Positions 8,901 to 16,804 of a stretch of DNA of 64,000 nt are shown here, in pieces. Below the pieces are notes generated by a model that did no database searches, was not told the origin of the DNA, and saw only the letters and a program-made list of their open reading frames with translations. Numbering within the stretch: the first letter of the stretch is position 1; each line of letters opens with the position of its first letter. The translations under genes were made by a program, and so were the position numbers. This DNA is from JAOPZW01 sp963789015 (GTDB lineage: Bacteria; Actinomycetota; Thermoleophilia; Solirubrobacterales; Solirubrobacteraceae): contig CAWBIU010000001.1 of the NCBI GenBank assembly GCA_963789015.1, forward strand, positions 2,418,001 through 2,482,000. Reading direction: 5' to 3'.

Positions 8901-8921
8901 TGAAATGATTCTCCCGTTTCA
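8901..8921. promoter_or_regulatory. Inverted repeat in the hppD/Lrp divergent promoter
   Basis: TGAAA-N11-TTTCA lies between the divergent hppD and Lrp/AsnC genes. It overlaps a plausible minus-strand promoter for hppD (TTGAGA, 17 nt, AATCAT). Lrp/AsnC proteins bind such AT-rich dyads, so this is the likely site by which the regulator controls hppD-hmgA. Confidence 0.5.
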
Positions 8922-8971
8922 GCCCACTCTCAAGAGCGATCTGTTGCGTCCCAGCGCTATGTTGGCACGAA

Positions 8972-9412
8972 ATGGACGCAATCGACCGGCAGATCGTTGC
9001 ACTGCTCCGCGAGAACGCCCGCCGCTCCTTCCAGGACATCGGTGCGCGCGTCGCGCTGAGCGCACCGGCGGTCAAGCGGCGCGTCGACCGGCTCGAGTCG
9101 GACGGGGTCATCCGCGCGTACGCGGCCGTCGTCGACCCCTCGGCGGTCGGCTGGCCGACGCACGCCGTCGTCGAGCTCTACTGCGAGGGCCGCATGGCCG
9201 CCGCCGAGGTGCGCGACGCGGTCGCGGCCCATCCGGAGGTCTCCGCCGCCTTCACCGTCGCCGGCGAGGCGAGCGCCATCCTCCACGTGCACGCGCGCGA
9301 CACCGCCCACCTGGAGGAGACGCTCGAGCGCATCCGCGACACGCCCGGGATCACCCGCACGCAGACGCAGGTCGTGCTCTCGACGCTGCTCGATCGCCCG
9401 GTCCTGGGGTGA
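8972..9412 (+). CDS. Lrp/AsnC family transcriptional regulator
   Basis: This 146-aa regulator has an N-terminal AsnC-type winged HTH at about residues 2-60 (IDRQIVALLRENARRSFQDI, then SAPAVKRRVDRLE) and a C-terminal RAM/ligand-binding domain. Members sense amino acids or related acids; here tyrosine, phenylalanine or 4-hydroxyphenylpyruvate is a reasonable ligand because the gene faces hppD-hmgA. TATGTT at 8958-8963 lies 8 nt before the ATG, so the mRNA is probably leaderless. A strong hairpin follows the stop. Family is certain; ligand and target are inferred from context. Confidence 0.88.
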   Translation: MDAIDRQIVALLRENARRSFQDIGARVALSAPAVKRRVDRLESDGVIRAYAAVVDPSAVGWPTHAVVELYCEGRMAAAEVRDAVAAHPEVSAAFTVAGEASAILHVHARDTAHLEETLERIRDTPGITRTQTQVVLSTLLDRPVLG

Positions 9413-9419
9413 TCGAGGT

Positions 9420-9472
9420 GCGCCGGCCACACCGCGTCGCTGAGGAGGGACCGACTGCGGTGTGGCCGGCGC
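9420..9472. terminator. Bidirectional hairpin between convergent genes
   Basis: Perfect 16-bp arms (GCGCCGGCCACACCGC at 9420-9435 and its complement at 9457-9472) enclose a 21-nt loop whose ends can pair further. It sits between the Lrp gene (+, ending 9412) and the small minus-strand gene ending at 9488, so it can terminate both. There is no clear T-run, as is common in high-GC actinobacteria. Confidence 0.75.
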
Positions 9473-9487
9473 GAGCCGGAAGCTCGG

Positions 9488-9808
9488 CTAGGAACGGGCG
9501 GGCGTGAGGCGCGCCCGCAGCGGGCGGCGCGCGGCCGCGGGGCGCTCATCACGCAGCAGCGAGGCGCGGGTCTGCAGCAGCTCGACGAGCGCCGCGGTCG
9601 GCTGGAAGGGGTCGGCGATCGCGCGGCCCTCGTCCACCGACAGGGCGGCGCGGATGCGGCCGTCGCTCTCGGCGAGCAGGACGGTGCCGAGCAGCGCGCG
9701 GGCGCTGTCGAGAGCGGCGAGGCGGCGCAGCTCGTCGAGGTCCACCGCGGTGGCCACGCGGATCACGACGCTGCTGTCGCGGACGGGGATGGAGCTGACG
9801 TTCGACAT
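9488..9808 (-). CDS. Small hypothetical protein divergent from a LysR regulator
   Basis: This is a 106-aa frame from the ATG at 9808. It reads VVIRVATAVDLDELRRLAALDS, then AESDGRIRAALSVDEGRAIADPF, PTAALVELLQTRASLL and a basic tail. The pattern resembles the N-terminal part of GNAT-like folds (a stretch beginning IRxATxxDxxxLxxLA), without an acetyl-CoA loop, and I believe such short proteins are common in this lineage. An upstream in-frame start at 9898 would cross the LysR start and operator, so I reject it. Function is unknown. Confidence 0.6.
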   Translation of the reverse strand: MSNVSSIPVRDSSVVIRVATAVDLDELRRLAALDSARALLGTVLLAESDGRIRAALSVDEGRAIADPFQPTAALVELLQTRASLLRDERPAAARRPLRARLTPARS

Positions 9809-9865
9809 GGCCCGATGGTGGCAACGGCGGTCCATGAGCACAAATGACATTCGGGAGGACCGCTG

Positions 9866-9880
9866 ATAAGCTCGGCTTAT
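9866..9880. promoter_or_regulatory. LysR-type T-N11-A palindrome over the LysR start
   Basis: ATAAGC-TCG-GCTTAT is a perfect 15-bp palindrome containing T-N11-A (T9867 to A9879). It overlaps the ATG of the LysR gene at 9879 and lies in the 70-bp gap to the divergent small gene, the usual place for LysR self-regulation. Confidence 0.6.
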
Positions 9881-10814
9881 GCTTGACGTCCGTCGCATGC
9901 GTGTCCTGCGCGAGGTCGCGGCGCGCGGCTCGTTCTCCGCCGCCGCCGACTCGCTCGCCTACACCCAGTCCGCCGTCTCCCAGCAGATCGCCGCGCTCGA
10001 GCGCGAGGCGGGGACGCGGCTCGTCGAGCGCAGCGCGCGCGGCGTGCGCCTGACCGACGCGGGCCGCTCGCTCGTCGGCCACGCCGACGCCATCCTCGCG
10101 CGCCTGGCCGACGCCGAGGCCGAGCTCGAGGCGATCGCGGGCCTGCGCGGCGGGCGCCTGCGGCTGGCCTCGTTCCCGAGCGCCGGCGCGACGATCATGC
10201 CCGAGGCGATCACCCGCTTCCGCGACCGCCATCCTGCGGTCGAGCTCACGCTCGAGCCCTGCGAGCCCGAGCCGTCGATCGCCAAGCTGCGCGGCGGCGA
10301 GGTCGACCTCGTGCTCGACATCACCGCCGGTTTCCGGCCGCCGCGCGACGACGGCGTCGAGCGCAGGCACCTGATCGACGACCCGATGTACGTCTGCCTT
10401 CCCGCGGGCCATCCGCACGCCCACAAGCGCGACCTCAAGCTCGAGGAGCTCGCCGACGAGGCGTGGATCCTCGGCACCACCGGCAGCTGCCCCGACGCGT
10501 CGATCTTCCTGCGCTCCTGCCAGCTCGCCGGCTTCGAGCCGAACGTCGCCTTCAACAGCGACGACTACTTCGCCATACAGGGCTTCGTGGCCGCCGGCAT
10601 GGGCGCCTCGCTGATCCCGGACCTGGCGCTCATCACCGTGCGCGACGACATCGTCGTGCGCTCGCTCGGCAGCCATGCGCCGGCGCGGATCATCTGGGCG
10701 GCGACCATGCGCGACAGCTTCCGCTCGCCTGCCAAGCAGGCGATGCTCGACGTGCTCGGCGAGGTCTGCGCCGAGTTCTCGGACAACCGCCGCACGCTCG
10801 CGCTGGCCAGCTGA
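9879..10814 (+). CDS. LysR family transcriptional regulator
   Basis: This 311-aa LysR-type regulator has an N-terminal winged HTH at residues 1-60 (LREVAARGSFSAAADSLAYT, then QSAVSQQIAALE) followed by a periplasmic-binding-protein-like effector domain from about residue 90. The start is the ATG at 9879, inside a perfect palindrome that fits autoregulation. The effector is unknown; the divergent small gene is the natural target. No amino-acid or aromatic pathway genes adjoin it directly. Confidence 0.88.
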   Translation: MLDVRRMRVLREVAARGSFSAAADSLAYTQSAVSQQIAALEREAGTRLVERSARGVRLTDAGRSLVGHADAILARLADAEAELEAIAGLRGGRLRLASFPSAGATIMPEAITRFRDRHPAVELTLEPCEPEPSIAKLRGGEVDLVLDITAGFRPPRDDGVERRHLIDDPMYVCLPAGHPHAHKRDLKLEELADEAWILGTTGSCPDASIFLRSCQLAGFEPNVAFNSDDYFAIQGFVAAGMGASLIPDLALITVRDDIVVRSLGSHAPARIIWAATMRDSFRSPAKQAMLDVLGEVCAEFSDNRRTLALAS

Positions 10815-10927
10815 CCTCCGTTAGAGCTCGGGCGCGCCGGCGGAGAGCCATCCGGTGCTGGTGCCGTGCCGGAGCGCGCGTCTAGCATCCGCCCCGGGCG
10901 CGGCGTCGGCGCGCCGGAACCCGTGCC

Positions 10928-11341
10928 ATGGCCCGCAATCTCGACATCGTCCGGGAGGTCTTCGACGCCTTCTCGCGCCGCGACGCACAGCGCCTGATCG
11001 CGGTCGCGCACCCGGACATCGTGTTCAGCCCGCCGACGCGCAACCTCGCCAACGAGGGCAAGCCGTACCTCGGCCACGAGGGCCTGCGGCGGTACCTCGC
11101 CGACGTCGCCGAGGTCTGGCAGGAGCTGCGCTCCGAGCCGACCGAGTTCATCGAGATCGGCCCCGATCGCGTGCTCTGCACGGGTCGCGTATACGCATGG
11201 GGGGTCGGGCGCGTCGTCGACTCGCCGGCGGGCTGGGTCTGGCGTGTGCAGGACGATCTGCTGATCGAGGGCACCGTCTACGAGACGCGCCGCGCGGCCT
11301 ACGAGGCGGTCGGCCGCACGTGGCCGCCGCCTGACGCCTGA
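10928..11341 (+). CDS. SnoaL-like / NTF2-fold protein
   Basis: This 137-aa protein has the SnoaL/NTF2-like layout: IVREVFDAFSRRDAQRLIAV helix, AHPDIVFSPP strand, GHEGLRRYLADV helix and a C-terminal sheet (RVLCTGRVYAWG, WVWRVQDDLLIEG). Such proteins are small cone-shaped isomerases, hydrolases or binding proteins with no fixed chemistry. TAGCAT at about 10883 would give a leader of some 35-40 nt. It lies between a LysR gene and a LURP-one-like gene on the same strand; a shared function is not evident. Confidence 0.75.
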   Translation: MARNLDIVREVFDAFSRRDAQRLIAVAHPDIVFSPPTRNLANEGKPYLGHEGLRRYLADVAEVWQELRSEPTEFIEIGPDRVLCTGRVYAWGVGRVVDSPAGWVWRVQDDLLIEGTVYETRRAAYEAVGRTWPPPDA

Positions 11342-11369
11342 TCGCGAACGGGCTCCGAGGCGTGACAGA

Positions 11370-12005
11370 GTGGAGCGCATGAGCGCCACGACCGCGATCG
11401 ACATCAACGAGCACGACCGGTTCCTGCTGCGCCAGCACTTCCGGCCGGTGATCAACCAGTACGAGTTCAGGCTCGAGGACGACGGCACGCCGGGTCCGCC
11501 CGTGTGCTTCGTGGAGCAGAAGCGCTTCTCGTTCAAGGAGGACATCCGCTTCTTCACCGACGAGACGAAGTCGCAGGAGATGATGCGCCTCAAGGCGCGC
11601 CAGCGCTTCGATCCTCGCGCCCGCTACGACGTCACCGACGCGGCCGGAAGCAAGATCGGCGAGATCCAGAAGGTCTTCGGCGGGAGCCTGCTGCGCTCGA
11701 CGTACCGGCTCTACGGGGCGGACGGCCAGGAGCTCGCGGTCGCGCGCGAGAAGAGCCTGCCCGTCGCGCTGTTCCGGCGCGCGGTCGGCTTCATCCCGTA
11801 CGTCGACGACTTCGCCGACTGGCTGCCGATCCCGTACCACTTCGAGTTCCTGCGCGGAGACCAGGTGCTCGGCTCGCACACGCGCGAGAAGATGAAGTTC
11901 CGCGACACGTACCACATCGACATGTCGCCGGACACGGAGCGCACGCTCGACCGCCGGCTGATCCTGGCGATCGCCGTCGGCATGGACGCGCTGCAGGCGC
12001 GGTAG
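11370..12005 (+). CDS. LURP-one-related / tubby-like beta-barrel protein
   Basis: This 211-aa protein has the LURP-one-related (LOR, tubby-C-like) pattern: an N-terminal FLLRQHFRPVINQYEF segment, FVEQKRFSFKEDIRFF, FDPRARYDVTDAAGSKIGEI, RSTYRLYGADGQELAVARE and a long hydrophobic C-terminal helix (LILAIAVGMDALQA), like that buried in the tubby barrel. Scramblase-like proteins share this fold. GTG at 11370, with GAGG 9 nt upstream, is a better start than the ATG at 11379. Function in bacteria is poorly known; membrane-lipid association is family knowledge rather than visible here. Confidence 0.7.
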   Translation: MERMSATTAIDINEHDRFLLRQHFRPVINQYEFRLEDDGTPGPPVCFVEQKRFSFKEDIRFFTDETKSQEMMRLKARQRFDPRARYDVTDAAGSKIGEIQKVFGGSLLRSTYRLYGADGQELAVAREKSLPVALFRRAVGFIPYVDDFADWLPIPYHFEFLRGDQVLGSHTREKMKFRDTYHIDMSPDTERTLDRRLILAIAVGMDALQAR

Positions 12006-12006
12006 C

Positions 12007-12408
12007 TCAGGCGCCGGGGCCGTCGAGGCGCTCGCGGGCGAGCAGCGCCTCGCGCAGGAGGTCTCCGAGGTCGGGCGCGCTCACGCCCTTGCGCAGGTAG
12101 GCCACGGCCCCCGCGTTGAGCATCTCGAGCACGATTCGCTCGGACTCGTCGGCCGACAGCGCGACGATCGCGGTATTCGCCGCGGCGCTGCGGATCCCGC
12201 GCGTGGCGGACGGGCCGCCGCCGGGCATCTGGACGTCGACGATCGCGATGTCGGGCTGGTGCTCGGCGGCGAGCGCGATCGCCTCGTCGGCGTCGCGCGC
12301 GCTGGCGACCACCTCGAAGTCGCCGTCGAGCTGGGTGGCGAGCACGGCGCGGACGTCGGCGTCGTCGTCGGCGATCAGGACCCGCGGCGGGCTGGCTTCG
12401 CTTGCCAC
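12007..12408 (-). CDS. Stand-alone response-regulator receiver domain
   Basis: This 133-aa CheY-like receiver has no output domain. The acidic pair (IADDDADVR), the phospho-acceptor Asp in IVDVQMPGG at about residue 56, the switch Ser in VALSADES and the conserved Lys in AYLRKG are all present, so phosphorylation should be possible. The C-terminal residues (LREALLARERLDGPGA) are too short for a DNA-binding domain. No histidine kinase is nearby. It may act by protein-protein interaction in a phosphorelay. It converges with the LURP-one-like gene, with a 1-bp gap. Confidence 0.85.
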   Translation of the reverse strand: MASEASPPRVLIADDDADVRAVLATQLDGDFEVVASARDADEAIALAAEHQPDIAIVDVQMPGGGPSATRGIRSAAANTAIVALSADESERIVLEMLNAGAVAYLRKGVSAPDLGDLLREALLARERLDGPGA

Positions 12409-12469
12409 CAGGCAACCCTATCCGGCGACGCGGATGCGGCCGGGTGGGCGCGACACGGCCCGGAGACGA

Positions 12470-12496
12470 GGAAGCCCCGCGGATGCGGGGCCTTCC
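12470..12496 (-). terminator. Hairpin after tRNA-Leu
   Basis: Directly downstream of the tRNA on the minus strand is a GC-rich hairpin (arms GGAAGCCCCGC and its complement with one bulged base, loop of 4). It is the likely transcription terminator of the tRNA. Confidence 0.65.
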
Positions 12497-12499
12497 GAG

Positions 12500-12585
<86 letters not shown>

Positions 12586-12665
12586 GAGGCGAACGCGGCA
12601 CGTGCCGCGAGGGTGGCGGAGTATAGCCCCGCGGTTGATTCCGTCCACTGCCCTCGCTACCTTCT

Positions 12666-12679
12666 CGAACACATGTTCG
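12666..12679. promoter_or_regulatory. LexA (SOS) box upstream of lexA
   Basis: CGAAC-ACAT-GTTCG matches the actinobacterial/Gram-positive LexA box. It lies 34 bp before the lexA start and implies autoregulation. Two more boxes of the same form precede imuB and dnaE2 in this window. Confidence 0.9.
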
Positions 12680-12713
12680 CCCGACCCGATCGACACCGTC
12701 GTGGAGGCCTCTC

Positions 12714-13358
12714 GTGGACCTGACCAAGCGCCAGCAGGAGATCTTCGACTTCATCAAGCGTTACTCGGCGGAGCATGGCTACCCGCCGACCGTCCGCGAC
12801 ATCGGCAAGGCCGTCGGCCTGGCGTCGTCGTCGACGGTGCACGCCCACCTGGCGAACCTCGAGCGCCTCGGCGTGCTGCGCCGCGACCCGACCAAGCCCC
12901 GGGCCATCGAGTTGCTCGACCGCGTCCGCGACGAGGTCGTCGGCGCGGTCGGGAGCGTCCTCGACACGGTGCGCGACGGCGCGCGTCCCGGCCTGCCGCT
13001 CATCGGTCAGGTTGCCGCCGGCCAGCCGATCCTGGCCGAAGAGAACATCGAGGAGTACGTCCAGGTGCCACCGCTCGCGGGCGGCGAGGCGGGCGAGTAC
13101 GTGCTGCGCGTGCGCGGCGAGTCGATGCGCGACGTGGGCATCCTCGAGGGCGACTACGTCGTCGTGCGCCCGCAGGACACCGCCACCGACGGCGAGATCG
13201 TCGTCGCCCTGGTGGGGGAGGAGGCGACGGTAAAGCGCTTCTTCCGCGAGGCCGACCACGTACGTCTGCAGCCCGAGAACGCCGAGATGGAGCCCATCCG
13301 ATCCCAGGACGTCCGCGTGCTCGGCCGCGTCGTGGGCCTGTTCCGGAACGTGACATGA
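12714..13358 (+). CDS. lexA: LexA repressor (SOS regulator, S24 self-cleaving)
   Basis: This 214-aa LexA represses the DNA-damage regulon and cleaves itself when RecA filaments form. The N-terminal winged HTH (KRQQEIFDFIKRYSAEHGYP, then PPTVRDIGKAVGLASSSTVH) spans residues 4-65. The cleavage site A102-G103 is in QVAAGQPI, and the catalytic Ser137 (GESMRD) and Lys174 (ATVKRF) are intact. The start is the GTG at 12714. A LexA box sits just upstream. The stop overlaps the start of a small zinc-ribbon gene (ATGA), so the two are co-translated. Boxes at 18096 and 20914 identify imuB and dnaE2 as local targets. Confidence 0.97.
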   Translation: MDLTKRQQEIFDFIKRYSAEHGYPPTVRDIGKAVGLASSSTVHAHLANLERLGVLRRDPTKPRAIELLDRVRDEVVGAVGSVLDTVRDGARPGLPLIGQVAAGQPILAEENIEEYVQVPPLAGGEAGEYVLRVRGESMRDVGILEGDYVVVRPQDTATDGEIVVALVGEEATVKRFFREADHVRLQPENAEMEPIRSQDVRVLGRVVGLFRNVT

Positions 13359-13660
13359 CGACCCTGACCTTGATCCCCGACGACGTCCTCGACGCCCCGG
13401 TCGCCCGAACGGGCGCCGGCGGCGAGCGAGACGACGAGCACGGCGGGCACGGCGGCGAACCCCACCGCCACGCCCCGCGGGCCGCGGAGGGGCGCGGGAG
13501 GCGCACGCTCGACGAGATCATCGTCGGCGTGTGGGAGGACCTCTCGGCGCACCACGCGGCCGCCTGCCCGATGTGCGGCGAGGCGATGCTGCCGCGGTAC
13601 GGCTCCGGTCCCGCCGCGGTCGGTGGGCGCTGCGCGAGCTGCGGCACGTCGCTGAGCTGA
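13355..13660 (+). CDS. Zinc-ribbon small protein co-transcribed with lexA
   Basis: This 101-aa protein starts at an ATG that overlaps the lexA stop (ATGA). The N-terminal half is His/Gly/Asp-rich and probably disordered (GGERDDEHGGHGGEPHRHAP). The C-terminal half has a helix (RTLDEIIVGVWEDLSAHHAA) and a two-knuckle zinc ribbon, CPMCGEAM followed by CASCGTSLS. I do not recognise a named family. Tight coupling to lexA means it should be induced by DNA damage. A role in the SOS response is inference from operon position only. Confidence 0.7.
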   Translation: MTTLTLIPDDVLDAPVARTGAGGERDDEHGGHGGEPHRHAPRAAEGRGRRTLDEIIVGVWEDLSAHHAAACPMCGEAMLPRYGSGPAAVGGRCASCGTSLS

Positions 13661-13670
13661 CGCGACGGCG

Positions 13671-14567
13671 ATGGCGCGCGCGCTCGTCGAGGTCCGCGGC
13701 CCGTTCTCCCTCGCGCGCGCGTGCGCCTTCATCGAGGGCTTCGTCCCGACGCGTGGAGCGGTCGATGCGAGCGACGGCGCCGTCCGCGTCGCGTTCGTGC
13801 CCGATGGCGCGTCGCGCGCGGCGAGCGCGGTCCTCCGCATGGAGGACGGCGCGGTCATCGCCGAGGCCTCGGCGCCCGACGGCGACGACGACGCCGCGCT
13901 CCGCCAGGCCGTCCGGATGCTGTCGCTCGACGTCGACGCGACGGGCTACGCGGAGCTCGGCGACCGCGAGCCCGCGGTGGGCGCGCTGCAGGCGCGCCAC
14001 GAGGGCTTCCGGCCCGTGAGCTTCCCGTCGCCGTTCGAGGCCGGCGCCTGGTTCCTGCTGTCGCACCGCGTGCGGATGGCGCAGGCCGCGGCCGTGCGCC
14101 GGCGGATCTCCGAGGCGCACGGCGACGCGGTCACCGTCGACGGCGTCGCGCTCCGCGCCTTCCCGCCGCCCGAGCGGATCGCGAGGCTCGATGCCGTCGA
14201 CGGGCTCTCCGAGCGCAAGCTCGAGAACCTTCGCGCGCTCGCGGGCGCCGCGCTCGAGGGGCGCCTGGACGGCGAGCGGCTGCGCGCGATGGACCCCGAC
14301 GTCGCCCTCGCCGAGCTGCGCGAGCTCCCGGGCGTCGGACCGTTCACCGCCCAGGGCATCGTCGTCCGCGGCGCCAACGCGCCGGACGTGGCCGCGTTCG
14401 ACGTCCCGCGCCTGGGCGAGGAGGTCGCGCGCGTGTACGGGCTCGAGGCTGCGCCCGAGCGCGACGAGATCGAGGCGCTGAGCGACGGCTGGCGCCCGTT
14501 CCGCTCGTGGGTCCAGGTTCTGCTGCACATCGGAATTCGCGAGGTGGTCCGGGGCGACACGGCCTGA
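13671..14567 (+). CDS. AlkA-like DNA-3-methyladenine glycosylase (HhH-GPD)
   Basis: This 298-aa base-excision repair glycosylase removes alkylated bases. The N-terminal region (residues 1-110) fits the AlkA mixed domain and the C-terminal half is the HhH-GPD domain. The helix-hairpin-helix is LRELPGVGPFTAQGI (about residues 222-236), followed by the catalytic Asp in AAFDVPRLG (about residue 247). It begins 10 bp after the lexA-zinc-ribbon unit on the same strand, so it may be read through from the LexA promoter. Repair of alkylation damage beside the SOS regulator is a sensible pairing. Confidence 0.85.
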   Translation: MARALVEVRGPFSLARACAFIEGFVPTRGAVDASDGAVRVAFVPDGASRAASAVLRMEDGAVIAEASAPDGDDDAALRQAVRMLSLDVDATGYAELGDREPAVGALQARHEGFRPVSFPSPFEAGAWFLLSHRVRMAQAAAVRRRISEAHGDAVTVDGVALRAFPPPERIARLDAVDGLSERKLENLRALAGAALEGRLDGERLRAMDPDVALAELRELPGVGPFTAQGIVVRGANAPDVAAFDVPRLGEEVARVYGLEAAPERDEIEALSDGWRPFRSWVQVLLHIGIREVVRGDTA

Positions 14568-14588
14568 TCGCGGCGCTACGCTAGGACG

Positions 14589-14918
14589 TGCACGCCAGGC
14601 AGCCGCGGCGGGAGAGACAACCCGTCGAGGAAAGTCCGGACATCACAGGGCGCGGTGGTCGGGAGACCGACCCGGGGAAACCCGCGGGAAAGTGCCACAG
14701 AAACACACCGCCGATGGCGAGGCTTCACGTGGGCCGTCGCACAGGCAAGGGTGAAATGGTGCGGTAAGAGCGCACCGGCGCCGTGGCGACACGGCGGCCA
14801 GGCAAACCCCACCGGATGCAAGGCCAAGCAGGACCGCTCGCAGGCTGCCCGCCGAGGTCCAGGTCGGCCGCACAGATGGATGGCTGCCCACGACAGAATC
14901 CGGCTTACCGGCGTGCTA
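14589..14918 (+). ncRNA. rnpB: RNase P RNA, bacterial class A
   Basis: This is the catalytic RNA of RNase P, which removes tRNA 5' leaders. The conserved core segments are present: GAGGAAAGTCCGGAC near 14627, the AGGGTGAAATGGTGCGGTAA block (14747-14766) followed by GAGCGCACC, and ACAGAATCCGGCTTACCGG near 14893. The ends pair as P1 (GCACGCCAGG near 14590 with CCGGCGTGC near 14908). TACGCT at 14577-14582 fits a -10 element. A strong terminator follows at once. Exact ends are approximate. Confidence 0.95.
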
Positions 14919-14920
14919 CG

Positions 14921-14950
14921 GAAGGCCCCCGCCCAGGCGGGGGCCTTCTA
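14921..14950 (+). terminator. rnpB terminator
   Basis: GAAGGCCCCCGCC-CAG-GCGGGGGCCTTC is a 13-bp perfect stem with a 3-nt loop, followed by TAG. It closes the RNase P RNA transcript. Confidence 0.85.
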
Positions 14951-15068
14951 GCGCTCGCGGCGAGTGGCGCTGTCCCATCGGCCCGGTCCCGCGAGGGCAC
15001 CGGTGCCGGTACGCCGAGGGACCGGCGCTCGGCCGGCCCGCGGCCCTCGTCCCATAGCCTCCCCGCCG

Positions 15069-16804
15069 ATGCGATTCGGGATCTTCTACGAGCACCAGCT
15101 CCCGCGCCCGTGGGACGAGGGCTCCGAGCACCGGCTCCTGCACGACGCGCTGACGCAGATCGAGATCGCCGACCGGGTCGGCATCGACGTCGCCTGGGAG
15201 GTCGAGCACCACTTCCTCGAGGAGTACTCGCACTCGAGCGCGTCCGACGTCTTCCTGGCCGCGGTCTCGCAGCGCACGCGGCGCATCCGTCTCGGGCTCG
15301 GGATCCTGCCGCTGCCGTCGGGCTACCAGCATCCCGCGCGCGTGGCCGAGACGGTCTCGATGCTCGACCTCTCTCCGACGGGCGCGTCGAGTTCGGCACG
15401 GGGGAGACGTCGAGCGGCGTCGAGCTCGAGGGCTTCGGCGTCGACCGCGCGACGAAGCGCGAGCAGTGGGCCGAGTCGCTCGACGTCGTCACGCGGATGA
15501 TGGTCGAGGAGCCGTTCGCCGGCATCGACGGACGCTTCGTCACGATGCCCCAGCGCAACGTGATCCCCAAGCCGCGCCAGAAGCCGCATCCGCCGCTGTG
15601 GGTCGCATGCTCGCGCCGCGAGACGATCCGCCTGGCCGCCCGGCGCGGCATCGGCGCGCTGTGCTTCTCGTTCGTCGAGCCCGAGGAGGCGGGCGAGTGG
15701 GTGCGCGAGTACGACGCGATCCTGGCCTCGGAGGACTGCGTGCCCGCCGGCTTCGCCGTCAACCCGCGCGTCGCCGTCGTCGTCCCGATGATGTGCCACC
15801 CCGACGAGGCGACGGCCATCGACCGCGGCATCGACGGCGCGCACTTCTTCGGCTACTCGCTCGCGCACTACTACTTCCTCGGCGACCACCGCCCGGGCTT
15901 CACCGACGTCTACGACGAGTTCCTCGCCCGCCGCGAGGACGTCGGCTTCTCGCGCCGCGTCATCCGCGCCGAGGACGCGCCGCTCGGCGTGCGCGTCATG
16001 CAGCAGGAGCTCGGCTCGCTGCGCGGCGCGATCGGGACGCCCGAGCAGATCCGCGACCTGTGCCGGCGCTACGAGCAGGCCGGCGTCGACCAGGTCATCT
16101 TCTGCCAGCAGGCCGGGCGCAATCGCCACGAGCACATCTGCGAGTCGCTCGAGCTCTTCGGCGAGCACGTGCTGCCCGAGTTCGCCGCCCGCGCCGACGA
16201 GGCCGACGCCGCCCGCGAGGCCCGGCTCGGCGGCGCCATCGAGGCGGCGCTCGCCCGCCGCGAGCCGCCCCGCAGCGCGCGCGGCGACTACGCGGTCACG
16301 CCGACGGCGTCCGGTCCGCCCGCCGCCGACCCCGCCGAGCGCGGCATCACGCTGCGCCGCCCGCGGCTGGCCGCCGTCGGGCGCGCCATCACCTCGGGCG
16401 GCGAGCAGGCGCTCGCCGCGTACGTGCGCCGCTCGGGCGACCGGCGCCTGGAGCGGACGCTCGGCACCGATCCCGGGCTGCGCGCGATCTTCGCCGCCAT
16501 GTCGCACGCCTACGTCCCGGGCTCGGGCGGCGGGTTCACGGGCGAGCTGCAGTACGAGCTGCGCCGCAACGGCGACGTCGTGCCGTGGACGCTGCGCATC
16601 GACGGCAGCCGCGCCGTCGCCCGCGCCGGGCCGGCGGCGGGCCCGGCCCTGACGCTCAAGCTCACGACCGCCGACTTCCTGCGCATCGCCGGCGGCGAGC
16701 TCGACCCGGCGCGCGCGCTGCTCACCGGGCGGCTCGACCTCGAGGGCGACTTCGCGCTCGCCCAGCGGCTGGGCGAGATGTTCGGGCGCCCGGCGGCGCT
16801 CTAG
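15069..16804 (+). CDS. Luciferase-like flavin monooxygenase fused to SCP2 domain (single-base frameshift)
   Basis: The N-terminal part (from MRFGIFYEHQLPRPWDEGSE) is an LLM-class flavin-dependent oxidoreductase, a TIM-barrel using reduced flavin. The last ~110 residues (GGFTGELQYELRRNGD to LAQRLGEMF) are an SCP2 sterol-carrier-like lipid-binding domain. The frame breaks near 15374 in CTCTCTCC: the first frame gives VAETVSMLDL, and after one missing base the second resumes SDGRVEFGTGETSSGVEL. The corrected length is about 578 aa. TAGCCT at 15055-15060 lies 8 nt before the ATG, so the transcript is probably leaderless. An oxidoreductase tethered to a lipid-binding module suggests a hydrophobic substrate. 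It abuts an alkaline-phosphatase-fold gene. Confidence 0.75.

Noticed and set aside
6710..8908. 732-codon plus-strand frame opposite hmgA and hppD
   Set aside because: It mirrors two well-supported minus-strand enzymes and its sequence is low in complexity with no recognisable domain.
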